A DNA stretch of 64,000 bases from contig JAFVNW010000099.1 of assembly GCA_017506175.1 (NCBI GenBank), forward strand, positions 19,109-83,108, written 5' to 3'. The translations under genes and the position numbers were made by a program. Origin of the DNA: Bacteroidales bacterium. Lineage in GTDB: Bacteria > Bacteroidota > Bacteroidia > Bacteroidales > WCHB1-69. Under the pieces are notes generated by a model, which had not been told where the DNA came from, did no database searches, and saw nothing but the letters and a program-made list of their open reading frames with translations. Positions within the stretch are counted from its first letter, which is position 1; every line of letters begins with the position of its first letter. This document shows positions 34,112 through 44,000 of this stretch, piece after piece.

Positions 34112-34648
34112 TTATGAATGCAAACGATCTTTCAGCCAGTTTCTGGCCCGAGTAAGTTGAGAGCGCGACGTACTTTCCTGTATTTCAAGCATTTCGCCGA
34201 TCTCTTTGTGCGAATGGCCTTCCACCACAAACAAGTTGAAAATCACCCGGTAGGTTTCCGGCATTCGTTGGATCAAGGACAGCAGGTCGTTTTCCATCAA
34301 CTTGTCGGAGGGAAGTTCGTTGCCAACCTCCCAGTCCGAGGTTTCCACATCTTCCAACGAAAGTTGGTTGTGATGCTTGTGATGCATCCGAAAGTGACTG
34401 ATAGCCGAGTTCAACATGATTCGCTTCATCCACGTAAGCAAAGAACTTTCAAATCTGAACTCCTGCAAGTTGGAGAAGATTTTCGTAAACCCTTCTATGA
34501 GAATATCTTCCGCCTCCTCGTTCGAGTTCGCATACCGTACGCACAACCCCATCAGCAATGGAGAATACTTGTCGTATAGCTCTTTTTGCGCAACACGATC
34601 GTTGCTCAAACAACGCTCAACAAGTTTCTTCTCATCCATTGTTTTCAC
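34112..34648 (-). CDS. ECF-type RNA polymerase sigma factor
   Basis: 178 residues with region 2 (LLMGLCVRYANSNEEAEDILIEGFTKIF) and region 4 with helix-turn-helix (RMPETYRVIFNLFVVEGHSHKEIGEMLEI). No sigma1.1 or region 3, so ECF class. It would direct RNA polymerase to a target set that I cannot deduce. Directly upstream of the membrane protein at 33155, forming a typical sigma/anti-sigma pair; also in one co-directional run with prmA and the DUF4837 lipoprotein (gaps 39 and 15 nt). Confidence 0.93.
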   Translation of the reverse strand: MKTMDEKKLVERCLSNDRVAQKELYDKYSPLLMGLCVRYANSNEEAEDILIEGFTKIFSNLQEFRFESSLLTWMKRIMLNSAISHFRMHHKHHNQLSLEDVETSDWEVGNELPSDKLMENDLLSLIQRMPETYRVIFNLFVVEGHSHKEIGEMLEIQESTSRSQLTRARNWLKDRLHS

Positions 34649-34687
34649 GTTTTGAGAGACGCAAGAAAAAGGAAAATGTTGCAGAAT

Positions 34688-35662
34688 TTATTTTATAGAT
34701 TTCACGATAGACTCTACCTGACGGATATAGTCGCGTTTTTCCTCCTCAGGCGCATACACAAAACCGTCGATACTGATTGTCTCATTATTGGGGGTGATGA
34801 AAGAATAATGATAGAACGGGCCTCCCATCCAATCATCGTTCATTTCCCACAATCCTCGCATTTCCGCACCCTGATGAGCGCCAATCTGCATCGGGAAAAT
34901 GAAGGGAAGACTTCCCAGTTCAACCACAACAGGGTGATATTCGGGATGCTCGCCTTCAATATTCTTGAAGATGCGATTTCGGTTGTAAATCATATTTGCG
35001 CGCGTCAATTCAGAAGTCGGCGACTTGTAAATCATAATGCATCGGTCGTTTTTCACCGTTCGATAAAGCAGCCACAAATAGTCGTCACCCTCGCGGGCGA
35101 TATTGTAATCCTTGGGAACCGTCAGCAGAATGCCGAATTTCTGGCGGATTTTCTCTTGCACCTCCACATTGGGGATGGAGGTGAAAGCGTTTTGAATCTT
35201 GCGAATGTCATTTTCGTAAAATTCAGCAAGAATGTCATCTTGATGTTGCAAAAAGAGTTGAAAACAAGAGTCCTGATTGGCCCCGCGGATTTCAACATAA
35301 ACCTGCGGATTGGAGTAGTTGTTGCGTTCCAAACTGTATTTGGCCTCTTTCAAATTCGTATCCAATTGAAAATGAAGGATATTGAAATGGCGTAATTTGT
35401 TGTCCGTGAACAGTTCCTCATTCAACTGCAGCACGTCGAACATCGGTTCCACCTGATTGGTGGCCGGCTGCGGCTGCGTCAGGATGGCAATCACACTGTC
35501 CTGCATCGTGGTGTCCCACACGTTTTTGTCCATCACCAACAGCACCTCCGCCGCCTTGCCGATGGATGAATTATCAACCGAAACGGGGATGATGGGTCCC
35601 GACTTCTTGCATGCTGCGAAAACCATCGCAACCGTCATTAAGATGAGGTATGTTCTTTTCAT
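34688..35662 (-). CDS. DUF4837 family lipoprotein
   Basis: 324 residues with lipobox FAAC, then the DUF4837 pattern EVLLVMDKNVWDTTMQDSV near 38 and later LTVPKDYNIAREGDDYLWLLYRT and GGPFYHYSFITPN. The family is common in Bacteroidota and its function is not known to me. The mature protein is soluble and periplasm- or surface-anchored. 15 nt after prmA, 39 nt before the sigma gene. The same order (prmA, DUF4837, ECF sigma, membrane anti-sigma-like) suggests one transcript. Confidence 0.85.
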   Translation of the reverse strand: MKRTYLILMTVAMVFAACKKSGPIIPVSVDNSSIGKAAEVLLVMDKNVWDTTMQDSVIAILTQPQPATNQVEPMFDVLQLNEELFTDNKLRHFNILHFQLDTNLKEAKYSLERNNYSNPQVYVEIRGANQDSCFQLFLQHQDDILAEFYENDIRKIQNAFTSIPNVEVQEKIRQKFGILLTVPKDYNIAREGDDYLWLLYRTVKNDRCIMIYKSPTSELTRANMIYNRNRIFKNIEGEHPEYHPVVVELGSLPFIFPMQIGAHQGAEMRGLWEMNDDWMGGPFYHYSFITPNNETISIDGFVYAPEEEKRDYIRQVESIVKSIK

Positions 35663-35677
35663 AGCTAAAAATAGGGT

Positions 35678-36520
35678 TTAGTTTTTATAAAATTTCGCTG
35701 CCACCCAATTGTTTTTCTCTTTGAAGGAGGCGAACGAAAGGCCCAGTTCATGCGCACGCTTTTTAATAGCATCGAGGTCATGTCCGTTGTAGAATCCACT
35801 GAAGAAGATTTCGCTCCCCTTTTTCATCGATTTCACGTAGGCAGGCATGTCATTCAGCAAGATATTGCGGTTGATGTTGGCGATGATGACATCGAAAACC
35901 TCCTCTCCGATAGCACCAGCATCGCCCAATTTCACCGTAATATCCTCCGTATGGTTGCGGACATTGTTTTCAAGATTGTTCTCGTAAGCCCACTTGTCGT
36001 TGTCGATGGCGGTGACGGGGCGGGCACCGCGTTTGTGGGCGAGGATGGCCAGCACGCCAGTGCCGGAGCCCATATCCAGCACTTTCTTCCCGGAAAAGTC
36101 TTCCTCCAGGATGTACTCGATCATCAGCGAGGTGGTTTCATGGTGAGCCGTTCCAAACGACATTTTTGGCTCGATAATGATTTCATACGGAACATCCGTG
36201 CGTGGTTCGTGAAACGGGGCGCGGATGTAACATTGTCCGCACAACATCACCGGCTCGTAATTGGCCTCCCAAACTGCATTCCAGTCCTGCTCCTGCACCT
36301 TGGAAACCGCATACTTGACCTCCACTGCCATCCCGTGATTTTCAAGTGCATCGCGAATGGCGGCCTCATCGTAAAGTTCCTCCTTGATATAAGCCAGCAA
36401 GACGTTTTCATCGTCTCCGTCCATAAAACTGTCGCAGCCAGCATCGCCAAGAATAGCCGTGAAAATGTCCTTCCAGGGTTCCGGTTGCGAGAAAGTCAAT
36501 TTGATTTCGTAATATGCCAT
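35678..36520 (-). CDS. prmA: Ribosomal protein L11 methyltransferase
   Basis: 280 residues. SAM-binding VLDMGSGTGVLAI near 146-158, then VTAIDNDKWAYENNLENN and the catalytic-loop DVIIANINRNILL near 209. The N-terminal half binds L11. It trimethylates Lys and the N-terminus of L11 in other bacteria. First of a co-directional run ending with the sigma/anti-sigma pair. No promoter of the usual type is obvious upstream. Confidence 0.92.
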   Translation of the reverse strand: MAYYEIKLTFSQPEPWKDIFTAILGDAGCDSFMDGDDENVLLAYIKEELYDEAAIRDALENHGMAVEVKYAVSKVQEQDWNAVWEANYEPVMLCGQCYIRAPFHEPRTDVPYEIIIEPKMSFGTAHHETTSLMIEYILEEDFSGKKVLDMGSGTGVLAILAHKRGARPVTAIDNDKWAYENNLENNVRNHTEDITVKLGDAGAIGEEVFDVIIANINRNILLNDMPAYVKSMKKGSEIFFSGFYNGHDLDAIKKRAHELGLSFASFKEKNNWVAAKFYKN

Positions 36521-36576
36521 TTTTTCTTGTTGGGACGGGGCATCCCCTATCCGGAATTATCATTCTATCTATACAA

Positions 36577-36621
36577 ATTGAATCGTTGATTAATCCAATG
36601 CTTCATAACCAACGATTCAAT
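36577..36621. repeat. Perfect 12-bp inverted repeat upstream of prmA
   Basis: Arms 36577-36588 (ATTGAATCGTTG) and 36610-36621, loop 21 nt. It lies between the prmA start and the stop of the next gene on the same strand (36648), without a T run. It shares the 11-mer AATCGTTGATT with the inverted repeat at 13548-13603. Confidence 0.6.
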
Positions 36622-36647
36622 CTTGATTTTGGAAATCCTCAATCATA

Positions 36648-38423
36648 TTATTGCTCAACGTGGTCGAACTCGCCCGTAGTGGTGAACCACAGATAGACGG
36701 GATATTTCTCCTTATTGGGCAGAATGACCGTTTTGTAGAAGTTCTTGCCGTCTTTCTTTACAGAATAATATTGTTGGATTTCAGATTTGCCGTAATTATC
36801 TTTGATATAGGATTCGATAGCGGGGATGAGTTTGTCGATATCAAGGTAGTAAAGGTCTTGCAGCAAACGTCCGTCGGGAGAGAAGATGCACATTTCCTTG
36901 CCTTTTGTGCCGGTGAATTGGACATCGAAGTTCTCATTTTCGTCCTCGTCCCATTTGGCGTCGTTCACACGCGGGAATTTGGCTGCGAAGGCGTTGAGGA
37001 CCACTTCGGGGACATCCACTTCGTCGTAGTCACCATACGACTTGACAGTCTTCATGCCGTTGCTGAGTTCTTTTCGGAGGAACTTGCCGGATTTGTCGAA
37101 ATAGAGTATAATGTAGCTGTTGCCGGTGGAGGCGATATCGACTTTGTAGATTTGACCGAGGTCCTTATCCTCTTCCATCTCATAGTCGCGGATTTTGTGT
37201 GAGGGGTAATTGGAAGAGACGTAGGACTTGATTCCTTCAGGGAGTTCAGCAATGGAGGCGGCGAGGTCTTCCGCACTCGGGGCCACTTCGGTGAACACAT
37301 CGGGATCGTTGAAGGGGTCTTCGAAGTTCGGGTCAACGGTGCGGATGAACTTGCGGGTCTTGCCGTCGAACCAAGCACCAGTCGGGATTTTCTTCTTCCA
37401 ATTCTTCTTTTCGTAAAATTCGATGTAGAGCTTGTTCTTTTTGTCGGCGCGGGTTTCGGTGAAAGCCTTGCTGAACTTGTAGCCTTTGTAATAAGTGGCC
37501 AGATGGTTGGTAATGGCGCTGCTCACCCTTTCTTCGAGCATATAGGCGTAAGTTTTCTTCCAGACACCATTTTTGGAAATATAGACATCCTTTTCCAAAT
37601 CTCTTTCCATGCATTTGCAAACATAGGTTTCTGCCACGAGGAACCACTTCTGGTCAGCGGCTTTGGGAGCTTTTTTCTTGAGCATTTTTTTCGCCACATC
37701 GGGGACTTCGCTTTCTTTAATAGCGTATTGAGCCCAAGGATCGTGTGGGGCTGCCGCTTCATTTTTGCCTTTCTTGCCCTTTTCGGCCTTCTCGGCCTTT
37801 TCGGCTTTTTCCTCTCTTTCCGCCTTTGCATTTTCGGCCTTTACATCATCTTTGGTTTTTGCCTGCTGTTCGTTGCTAACCACTTCAACCTTAGCCGGTT
37901 TACTGGGCTTGGTGGTGGAGGTGGTCGGTCTCGCGGGTTCATCGGTGCGGAGTTTCCAACCTTCGGGATCCTGACGTTTAATCAGATTGCCCACGTAATC
38001 GAAGGTGAGTACGGAGGGGAGGTCCTTGGAACCCACTTCGGGGAAACGGACTTCCAGATAGTAATGGGTGGCCGTTTTGGGCATCTCGCGCAAATTGCAG
38101 ACAGAAATCTCGTAGTTCGGGTAATTGGAGTTGACATATTGGGCGATGCTCAGCGGGATCTCGGAGGTGGGGATGTCGTATGTGGTTTCAACCCAGGTGC
38201 CGTCATTTTTGAAGACGGCCTTGCCGTTGGAGCCGTCATCCTTGAATTGAGCGACATACATATTGTCTTTCAATTCCCAAGAGGAGATTTTCGCGTTGGG
38301 ATATTCGGAAGAGAATGACTGGGTGACATCGCCGGGGACATCGTCGGTTTTCAATTTTTGAGCCGAAAGGCAAAACGAAATTTGCAGGGCTGCAATCACT
38401 AAAAGAATACGGGATATTTTCAT
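36648..38423 (-). CDS. Secreted protein with repeated PepSY-like domains and a charged linker
   Basis: 591 residues with a signal peptide cut near LSAQ. Several repeats of a PepSY-like (beta-lactamase-inhibitor-like) unit: each starts with VPGDVTQSFSSEYPNAKI-like or IPLSIAQYVNSNYPNYEI-like text, then a strand that ends in FDYVGNL or FDKSGKF. A highly charged Ala/Lys/Glu run (AEKAEKAEK, near 200-220) splits the protein into two halves. PepSY-like units may bind peptides or inhibit proteases, which would fit the secreted C10 protease next door, but that is inference. Own promoter at 38458-38465. Confidence 0.8.
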   Translation of the reverse strand: MKISRILLVIAALQISFCLSAQKLKTDDVPGDVTQSFSSEYPNAKISSWELKDNMYVAQFKDDGSNGKAVFKNDGTWVETTYDIPTSEIPLSIAQYVNSNYPNYEISVCNLREMPKTATHYYLEVRFPEVGSKDLPSVLTFDYVGNLIKRQDPEGWKLRTDEPARPTTSTTKPSKPAKVEVVSNEQQAKTKDDVKAENAKAEREEKAEKAEKAEKGKKGKNEAAAPHDPWAQYAIKESEVPDVAKKMLKKKAPKAADQKWFLVAETYVCKCMERDLEKDVYISKNGVWKKTYAYMLEERVSSAITNHLATYYKGYKFSKAFTETRADKKNKLYIEFYEKKNWKKKIPTGAWFDGKTRKFIRTVDPNFEDPFNDPDVFTEVAPSAEDLAASIAELPEGIKSYVSSNYPSHKIRDYEMEEDKDLGQIYKVDIASTGNSYIILYFDKSGKFLRKELSNGMKTVKSYGDYDEVDVPEVVLNAFAAKFPRVNDAKWDEDENENFDVQFTGTKGKEMCIFSPDGRLLQDLYYLDIDKLIPAIESYIKDNYGKSEIQQYYSVKKDGKNFYKTVILPNKEKYPVYLWFTTTGEFDHVEQ

Positions 38424-38457
38424 AGACTAATAATTTTAAGCATTAAAAACAAGCTGA

Positions 38458-38465
38458 CAAAAATA
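38458..38465 (-). promoter_or_regulatory. Promoter -7 element
   Basis: TATTTTTG on the minus strand, 35 nt upstream of the PepSY-like protein start. Confidence 0.5.
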
Positions 38466-38512
38466 ATACTTTTTTTTCAATCTAACGTAAAAACGTTCAA
38501 TTTTCTTTGGGA

Positions 38513-38546
38513 ATAAAAAAAGGAGGCCGGATGGACCTCCTTTTGG
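38513..38546 (-). terminator. Intrinsic terminator of the C10 protease gene
   Basis: Stem AAGGAGG/CCTCCTT with a run of seven T on the minus strand, about 22 nt past the stop at 38568. Confidence 0.8.
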
Positions 38547-38567
38547 GGAATATAGGAATTTTCAAGA

Positions 38568-40898
38568 TTACTCAACAATGAATTTACGGGCGGTCTTGCT
38601 GTCCTTGCCAGCAACGGTAAGGATGTACATGCCTTTGGAGAGGTTGCTGAGATTGATGTTGTGATGGATTTGTCCGCCGTAATTTTCCACGGTTTCAGTA
38701 GAGACGACCTTGCCCATCAAATCGGTGATGGTGAAGGTGTAGTTGCCCTCGTTTTCGGAAGTGAGGTCAACATACATGTTATCGCTGGCCGGGTTCGGAT
38801 AGATGCTGAGGTCGATATCGGAATTTTCATCGAGATCAGTCAGGATTTCATAAGTGAGTTCGAAGCCGTTAGACTCTTCGTAGTTGTCGGAAACGAATCT
38901 GATGAGGATTTTGTGGGCTTGCGTATAGAACACGTCCTCAGTGGGCCAGTTGTAGGCATCGATTCTCTTGATCAGATGATTTTTTCCGTTGTTGATGTCG
39001 AAGATGTCGATGAAATCGCCAGCACCGAGTTCGATTTTGGGATAGGAGAAGTAGGCTGCGGCGCAAGAGTTGATTTTCCACGTGCAGTATGTATCAGGGC
39101 GATAGGGGGTGTTTTCGTCAACGGAGGCGTTGCCTTTGTCGGTGATGGTACCCGCACCGGTAAGGGTAACTTCGCCTGAGCAGTATTGTGAGGGAACGGT
39201 GGCGATGAAGTCGAAAACGAATCCGCGGTCAACCACATCATTGTCGTTGGTCACAAAGCGTACGAGAACGCTGTCGGCAGCGATGCTGAAAGTGCTGGGG
39301 CAGGTGTAGCCGGAGTGGCGTGCAGCGATGTCGTTCATATTGCCGTTTCTATAGAAAATCACTTCGTCGGCGCCAGTTTCGGTAAGCAGACGGCCGAAAG
39401 TGAATCTGTAGTTCGTGGCATCGGGAGCGGCAATCATCCATGAGCGGTCGGTGTTGGGTTGATAGAATTTGTTGCCTGCGCCGTCGCTGATAGAACCGCG
39501 GGAGGCGACCACTCTCTTGAAGCCGTCGGTCGGTTTTTCAGGATCGTCAACCGGATAGAGGCCGAACATGGCGGCTTCGGAAGCGGTATAACCACCGAGG
39601 TGACCGGTTCCAACAATGGTGTAGTATCCGTTGTTGTAACCACCCCATCCCCAGTTCACATGCATCAATGTATGTGAATAAACGGTGTCATAATTGACGT
39701 GGTCAATCGTGTAGATGGTATCAATTGTGTAGTGAGGATAAGTGGCAATCGTGTCAAGGGTGATGGTGCTGTCAGCATTTACGATGGTGTCGATGTCGTA
39801 CGTATAAGTAGTGGAAACGGTGTCCAAATGGTCGATAATGTCCGTATAGACGTTGGTTCCAGTTACCTTATTGATTACTTGATAGCCGTCGAGCATGAAA
39901 GCGTGGCCACCTTCGCCGTCATTGGCGGAGTAGTAAATCGGGCAGAATCTTCTGATTTCGTTTTTCAGGGAGTCGGTCCAAAGTGCCTGGTTGCCGATAC
40001 GGTTGTCAAGGTGGGCGGTACGATTATACTTCCAGTTGTTCTTCATTGCGTCCAATGCGTCCGCGGATTGAGCGCCGGAACCGGTCGGACCGTAATCCAT
40101 GGTAACAGATATACCCGCATGCCACATCAACTTGGCGGCTGCTCCGGTGTAGAAGTCAATATGGTTGGGCATCAAATCATAATCGTAAACCGTGTTGAAA
40201 CTTTGCACCTGCCAAGGATAGGTGATGGTATCTTCTCCTTCATAGTGGATAGGATGGTAAGCAATACCGCCGACGCCTCTCTCGGGGTGGCGATAATATT
40301 GCATGATAACCGACATATTGGCTGCGACACAACCTGCGGGAACGTGGTTATCGCAATCCGAAGAGAGCATCTGGCTGGCATGGGCATCCGTGCTTGACGG
40401 ACAATAGTTGTTGAACCACTTGGTCTGGTTCCAGGTGGAGGACAACAGCGGAGTGAAATCTTCCGCCACATAGTCGAAGACAGTGTCCCTTGTCGGCATG
40501 TAAGTCAAATAAAAATCCCACTCTTTTTTAGCCTTTTCATTCGTAAAATCCTTGGAAGCAATGATGTCAGCCTTGTAGAAATTTGACCAGTAGTTGCTGA
40601 TGGAAGCATCGTAGGCATCCGTCAATGAATAGGCCAAAACGGGAGCCACGGCATCCGTAGCAGAAACAATGATAAAGCCCGTTCCACGTACGGAAAAACG
40701 ATAATAGACCGCCTCATGGTTCTCATCATACTCCGTGTGCTGGAGCACAATATCCGACGCGCTAATCTGCTCTGCCGGGAAATTTGCAGCGATGAAGTTT
40801 TTGGAAACGGTTTTAGCATCTTGTACAGATACCACATTGCCCGCATAAGCCAAGCCTAAGAAGCAACATAAGATAACCAATAAAAATGTTTTCTTCAT
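38568..40898 (-). CDS. C10 family cysteine protease with CUB-like domains and T9SS type A tail
   Basis: 776 residues. Signal peptide cut near AYAG, a propeptide with VSKNFIAANFP (like the Spi inhibitor domain of streptopain, about 25-130), then the C10 domain: catalytic Cys190 in VPAGCVAANMSVIMQYY, His332 in GEGGHAFMLDGYQ, and the HVNWGWGGYNNGYY segment near 413-426. An insertion of about 65 residues rich in Thr, Asp and Tyr (near 345-410) separates them. Two CUB-like regions follow (about 460-690), and the end YPNPASDNMYVDL ... KGMYILTV is a T9SS type A sorting signal. Secreted and probably attached to the cell surface by T9SS. Confidence 0.92.
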   Translation of the reverse strand: MKKTFLLVILCCFLGLAYAGNVVSVQDAKTVSKNFIAANFPAEQISASDIVLQHTEYDENHEAVYYRFSVRGTGFIIVSATDAVAPVLAYSLTDAYDASISNYWSNFYKADIIASKDFTNEKAKKEWDFYLTYMPTRDTVFDYVAEDFTPLLSSTWNQTKWFNNYCPSSTDAHASQMLSSDCDNHVPAGCVAANMSVIMQYYRHPERGVGGIAYHPIHYEGEDTITYPWQVQSFNTVYDYDLMPNHIDFYTGAAAKLMWHAGISVTMDYGPTGSGAQSADALDAMKNNWKYNRTAHLDNRIGNQALWTDSLKNEIRRFCPIYYSANDGEGGHAFMLDGYQVINKVTGTNVYTDIIDHLDTVSTTYTYDIDTIVNADSTITLDTIATYPHYTIDTIYTIDHVNYDTVYSHTLMHVNWGWGGYNNGYYTIVGTGHLGGYTASEAAMFGLYPVDDPEKPTDGFKRVVASRGSISDGAGNKFYQPNTDRSWMIAAPDATNYRFTFGRLLTETGADEVIFYRNGNMNDIAARHSGYTCPSTFSIAADSVLVRFVTNDNDVVDRGFVFDFIATVPSQYCSGEVTLTGAGTITDKGNASVDENTPYRPDTYCTWKINSCAAAYFSYPKIELGAGDFIDIFDINNGKNHLIKRIDAYNWPTEDVFYTQAHKILIRFVSDNYEESNGFELTYEILTDLDENSDIDLSIYPNPASDNMYVDLTSENEGNYTFTITDLMGKVVSTETVENYGGQIHHNINLSNLSKGMYILTVAGKDSKTARKFIVE

Positions 40899-40937
40899 AC
40901 AATATAAGTTTAAATTTACAATTCGAAATTAAGCGGG

Positions 40938-40945
40938 CAAAAATA
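40938..40945 (-). promoter_or_regulatory. Promoter -7 element of the C10 protease
   Basis: TATTTTTG on the minus strand, 40 nt upstream of the start at 40898. Confidence 0.5.
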
Positions 40946-41083
40946 CAAAATATTTATCATACATGGACTGCCCAAAATATTTTTTTTGAAATCAAATTCA
41001 GAGAGCCCCTTACGAATGGTTTTCACGCATTCAAAACTCTCATAATTGGCAATCAAATAAATGAAAATCAGTTAATTACAACG

Positions 41084-44000
41084 TTAGAAATCAAGTCCGA
41101 TGGAGAAGGAGAACATCCCTTTTTTATTGGATATTCTGAAATCCTCAACACCCCACGCGTAATCCAGACGCAGAAAATAGCCGAATAACTTGGCACGCAG
41201 TCCCATGCCGAACCCACCCACGAAGGGTTCCACCTGCCGCTTCACCACCGCAGAAATATCTCCCGCGGTGATGTACCGCGTATAAAGGCTGTTGTCCTTC
41301 GAATAGGGCGTCACCCCCGTCCACGCCGTGCCGACATCCCCGAACACGACCAACTGCATCGAGTTGAAAAAGCTGTTGGCGATCTGCCGCTTCGCAATCA
41401 ACTGTACAAACGGGATGCGCAATTCCGTACTCAGCAGCAAAAACGAAGTTCCGTTGCGGATGTTCTGCTTGAAACCGCGCATGTTGGTGGCCAACGTCTG
41501 GTAGGCGTAGTTCTTGGTCTGGTCAATCGGAATGTCGCTATTGAATTTCGCAAAAATCCAATTGTCAACACCTCCCATATAGTAAATCAGCGGACTGGTG
41601 CCGAAGTTGGCACTTCCTGACAGACGGGTCGCCCAGGTCATGTTGCGGAACACCTTCACCGACTTGCGCGCATCGAAGCCAGCCACAAACAGGTACTTGT
41701 TGTCCTTGTCAATCCGGTGCTGGTATTCAGCAAAGACCTTTACCTTGCTTCCGCGCCACAAGTTGGTACAGAGTTCCTTCGATGAATCAAAGACATACTC
41801 CAATTTGACACCTGCCCAACCGTGCCGTTCATCCTTCTGCTTCAACGAATAATCGTTCAAACCCGCCATCACATAGGTCTCGTAGCGCCCCGTCAGTGTC
41901 AGCCGCAAACTGTTCAGCTTGTTGAACGGATACTTCATTATGTAGAAAAGCGAGTTGGCGTACTGCTTGTAATAATAGTCCCCTACCATGGATTTGATGC
42001 CTTGACGATAAGCAACCACCTGATGATCAAGACGTTTGTGCAAATCTTCATAACTAATCATGAATTCGTTGCTCTGTAGGTCGAACGAAATTCGGAAGCC
42101 GCCGGTGATGCGGTAGTCCTCGAAAAGATCGTTCAACCCGACCATCACCAAGGCATTGATGCCTGTGTTGAGATAGATGGGCGTACTTCCGCCGGTAAAT
42201 TGCTGGTAGGTGGTATTCAAAAAACTGAAATCAGCTTGTGTAACCAATTGATTAATAGAGAATTGTGTATAATAATTTCTTCCCGCAACCCGCTGATAGT
42301 TCACGCTGCCGGTCGAATCTTTCCCCACCCCGCTCTCTTCCACGCGCTCCGCCTGCGAACGCTTGTTCAGCAAGTCGCTCTTTCGCACCTGATAGAATCC
42401 ATGCCGCTTAGCACTGACTGTCGATTGCTTGGCAGAACGGATACTGTCCTCCACCCTCTGCAGTTTCAAGTTCTCGCTCCGCATGGCACTGTTAGCAGGC
42501 TTTTCCGACATCGCACTGTCCGCAAACGGGTGAATGTACATTCTTTTGACATCGCGATAGAGTACCACTTCAGCAATTTCGCCACTCTCCTTCGCATAAT
42601 CCTGCTCCAAAAAACTGTATGCAGCATCCGTATTCGGCTTATTTTTAGCGTAATACGCATAATGGATAATCGTATCGACTTTGCTAATGGCACTATCGAA
42701 ATGGGCGATACAGCGATTGTTGATTCCATTTTCATCGCTCAAATAGAGGATGGTTTGCCCGTCAACCACGCGCACCTCCGTCTCGTTTGCAGTAGGTGTA
42801 TAGGTAATCCGCATCAGCTCCTTCGACTTGGTTTGGTAGTCGAACATAAAAAGGTCGTAATTACGCTGAGGTTGCGCGACGGAGAAATGTTCTTTCGGAT
42901 GCAATTGGTTATCAGGACGATTGGAGGAAAAGACGATTTGCTTGTCGTCATTGATGAAGCGTGGGGCATAGTCGTCGTAGAAGTCGTTGGTGAGATTTTG
43001 GAAAGAACGGGCGCGGAGGCTATATACGAAGATGTCGGACTGTCCGTTCTGGAAACCGGAGAAGAGGATGAGTTTACCGTCGTCGGAGAAAGAGAAATCC
43101 GTAATTTTCTCAACATCAACCAGTTGACGCTTCTCGCGTTTCATTTCATCGATGTTAAAAGGATAGTAGTAACAGCGGCCGGCGTCTTCGAGGGTGAAAC
43201 CGAGGATTTTCTGCGAGGGGTGCCAGGCCAGCAGCGGGAAGGTGTGGTCGGGGTTGTCCTCCGTCTTTTGGAAACGGCTGAAGATGCGCTTCGGCTTTTT
43301 CCACGCCTCTTCTTTAAGCCACACGATGACTTTTCCGGCTTCATTGGTTACAAACGCGAAATTCTTTCCATCGGGTGAAAGGCGGAACTGCTCGTAACTG
43401 CGCCGTTTCTTCGGACGTTTCAGGATACCTTTCCCATCAGGTCGCGTGCGCTTCACGTCCTTCTTATAAATCACGTAATAATATCTGTACCAATCAATTA
43501 AGAGTTCTTTGTAGGGAACACCCGTCACATTGTAGAAGCCGCGTTCATGGCTGCGACTGCTACGGGTGGCATAAAGGATGGCGGGGACAGCGCTCTTGCC
43601 GTAGCGGTCGGCGATGAATTTCCAGAAGGAGTGCCCCGCGTAGGTGGCGTCCACCGGCGAGAGCTCCCCAATATCGGCATACTTCTGCGTGAGAATCCCG
43701 TTTTTGACGTAGGCGTCGATGGTGCTGTTCCAGGGTTCAGCGATATAAGAAGACAAACCGGAGAAATACCAGTTGGGCACTTCAAGCAAACTTTCGGAAG
43801 AGATGTTTGCTCCGACGGAGGTGCCATTGATAATCCAGTGTGCGTAAAGATTCATAATGCCAGCGCGCATCATCCTGTCAAAGTGTGAACGATTTCCGTC
43901 AAAATAAAGGTAAATTTTTGTGCCATAAATATTTGTAACGCCGCCCTGATTGTAAAAATCATCATTGTCGTAAGCAAAATTGGACTCTCGGAAATCGGAC

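Noticed and set aside
42200-43378. 392-codon plus-strand ORF opposite the propeller protein
   Set aside because: Antisense shadow; no signal or domain.
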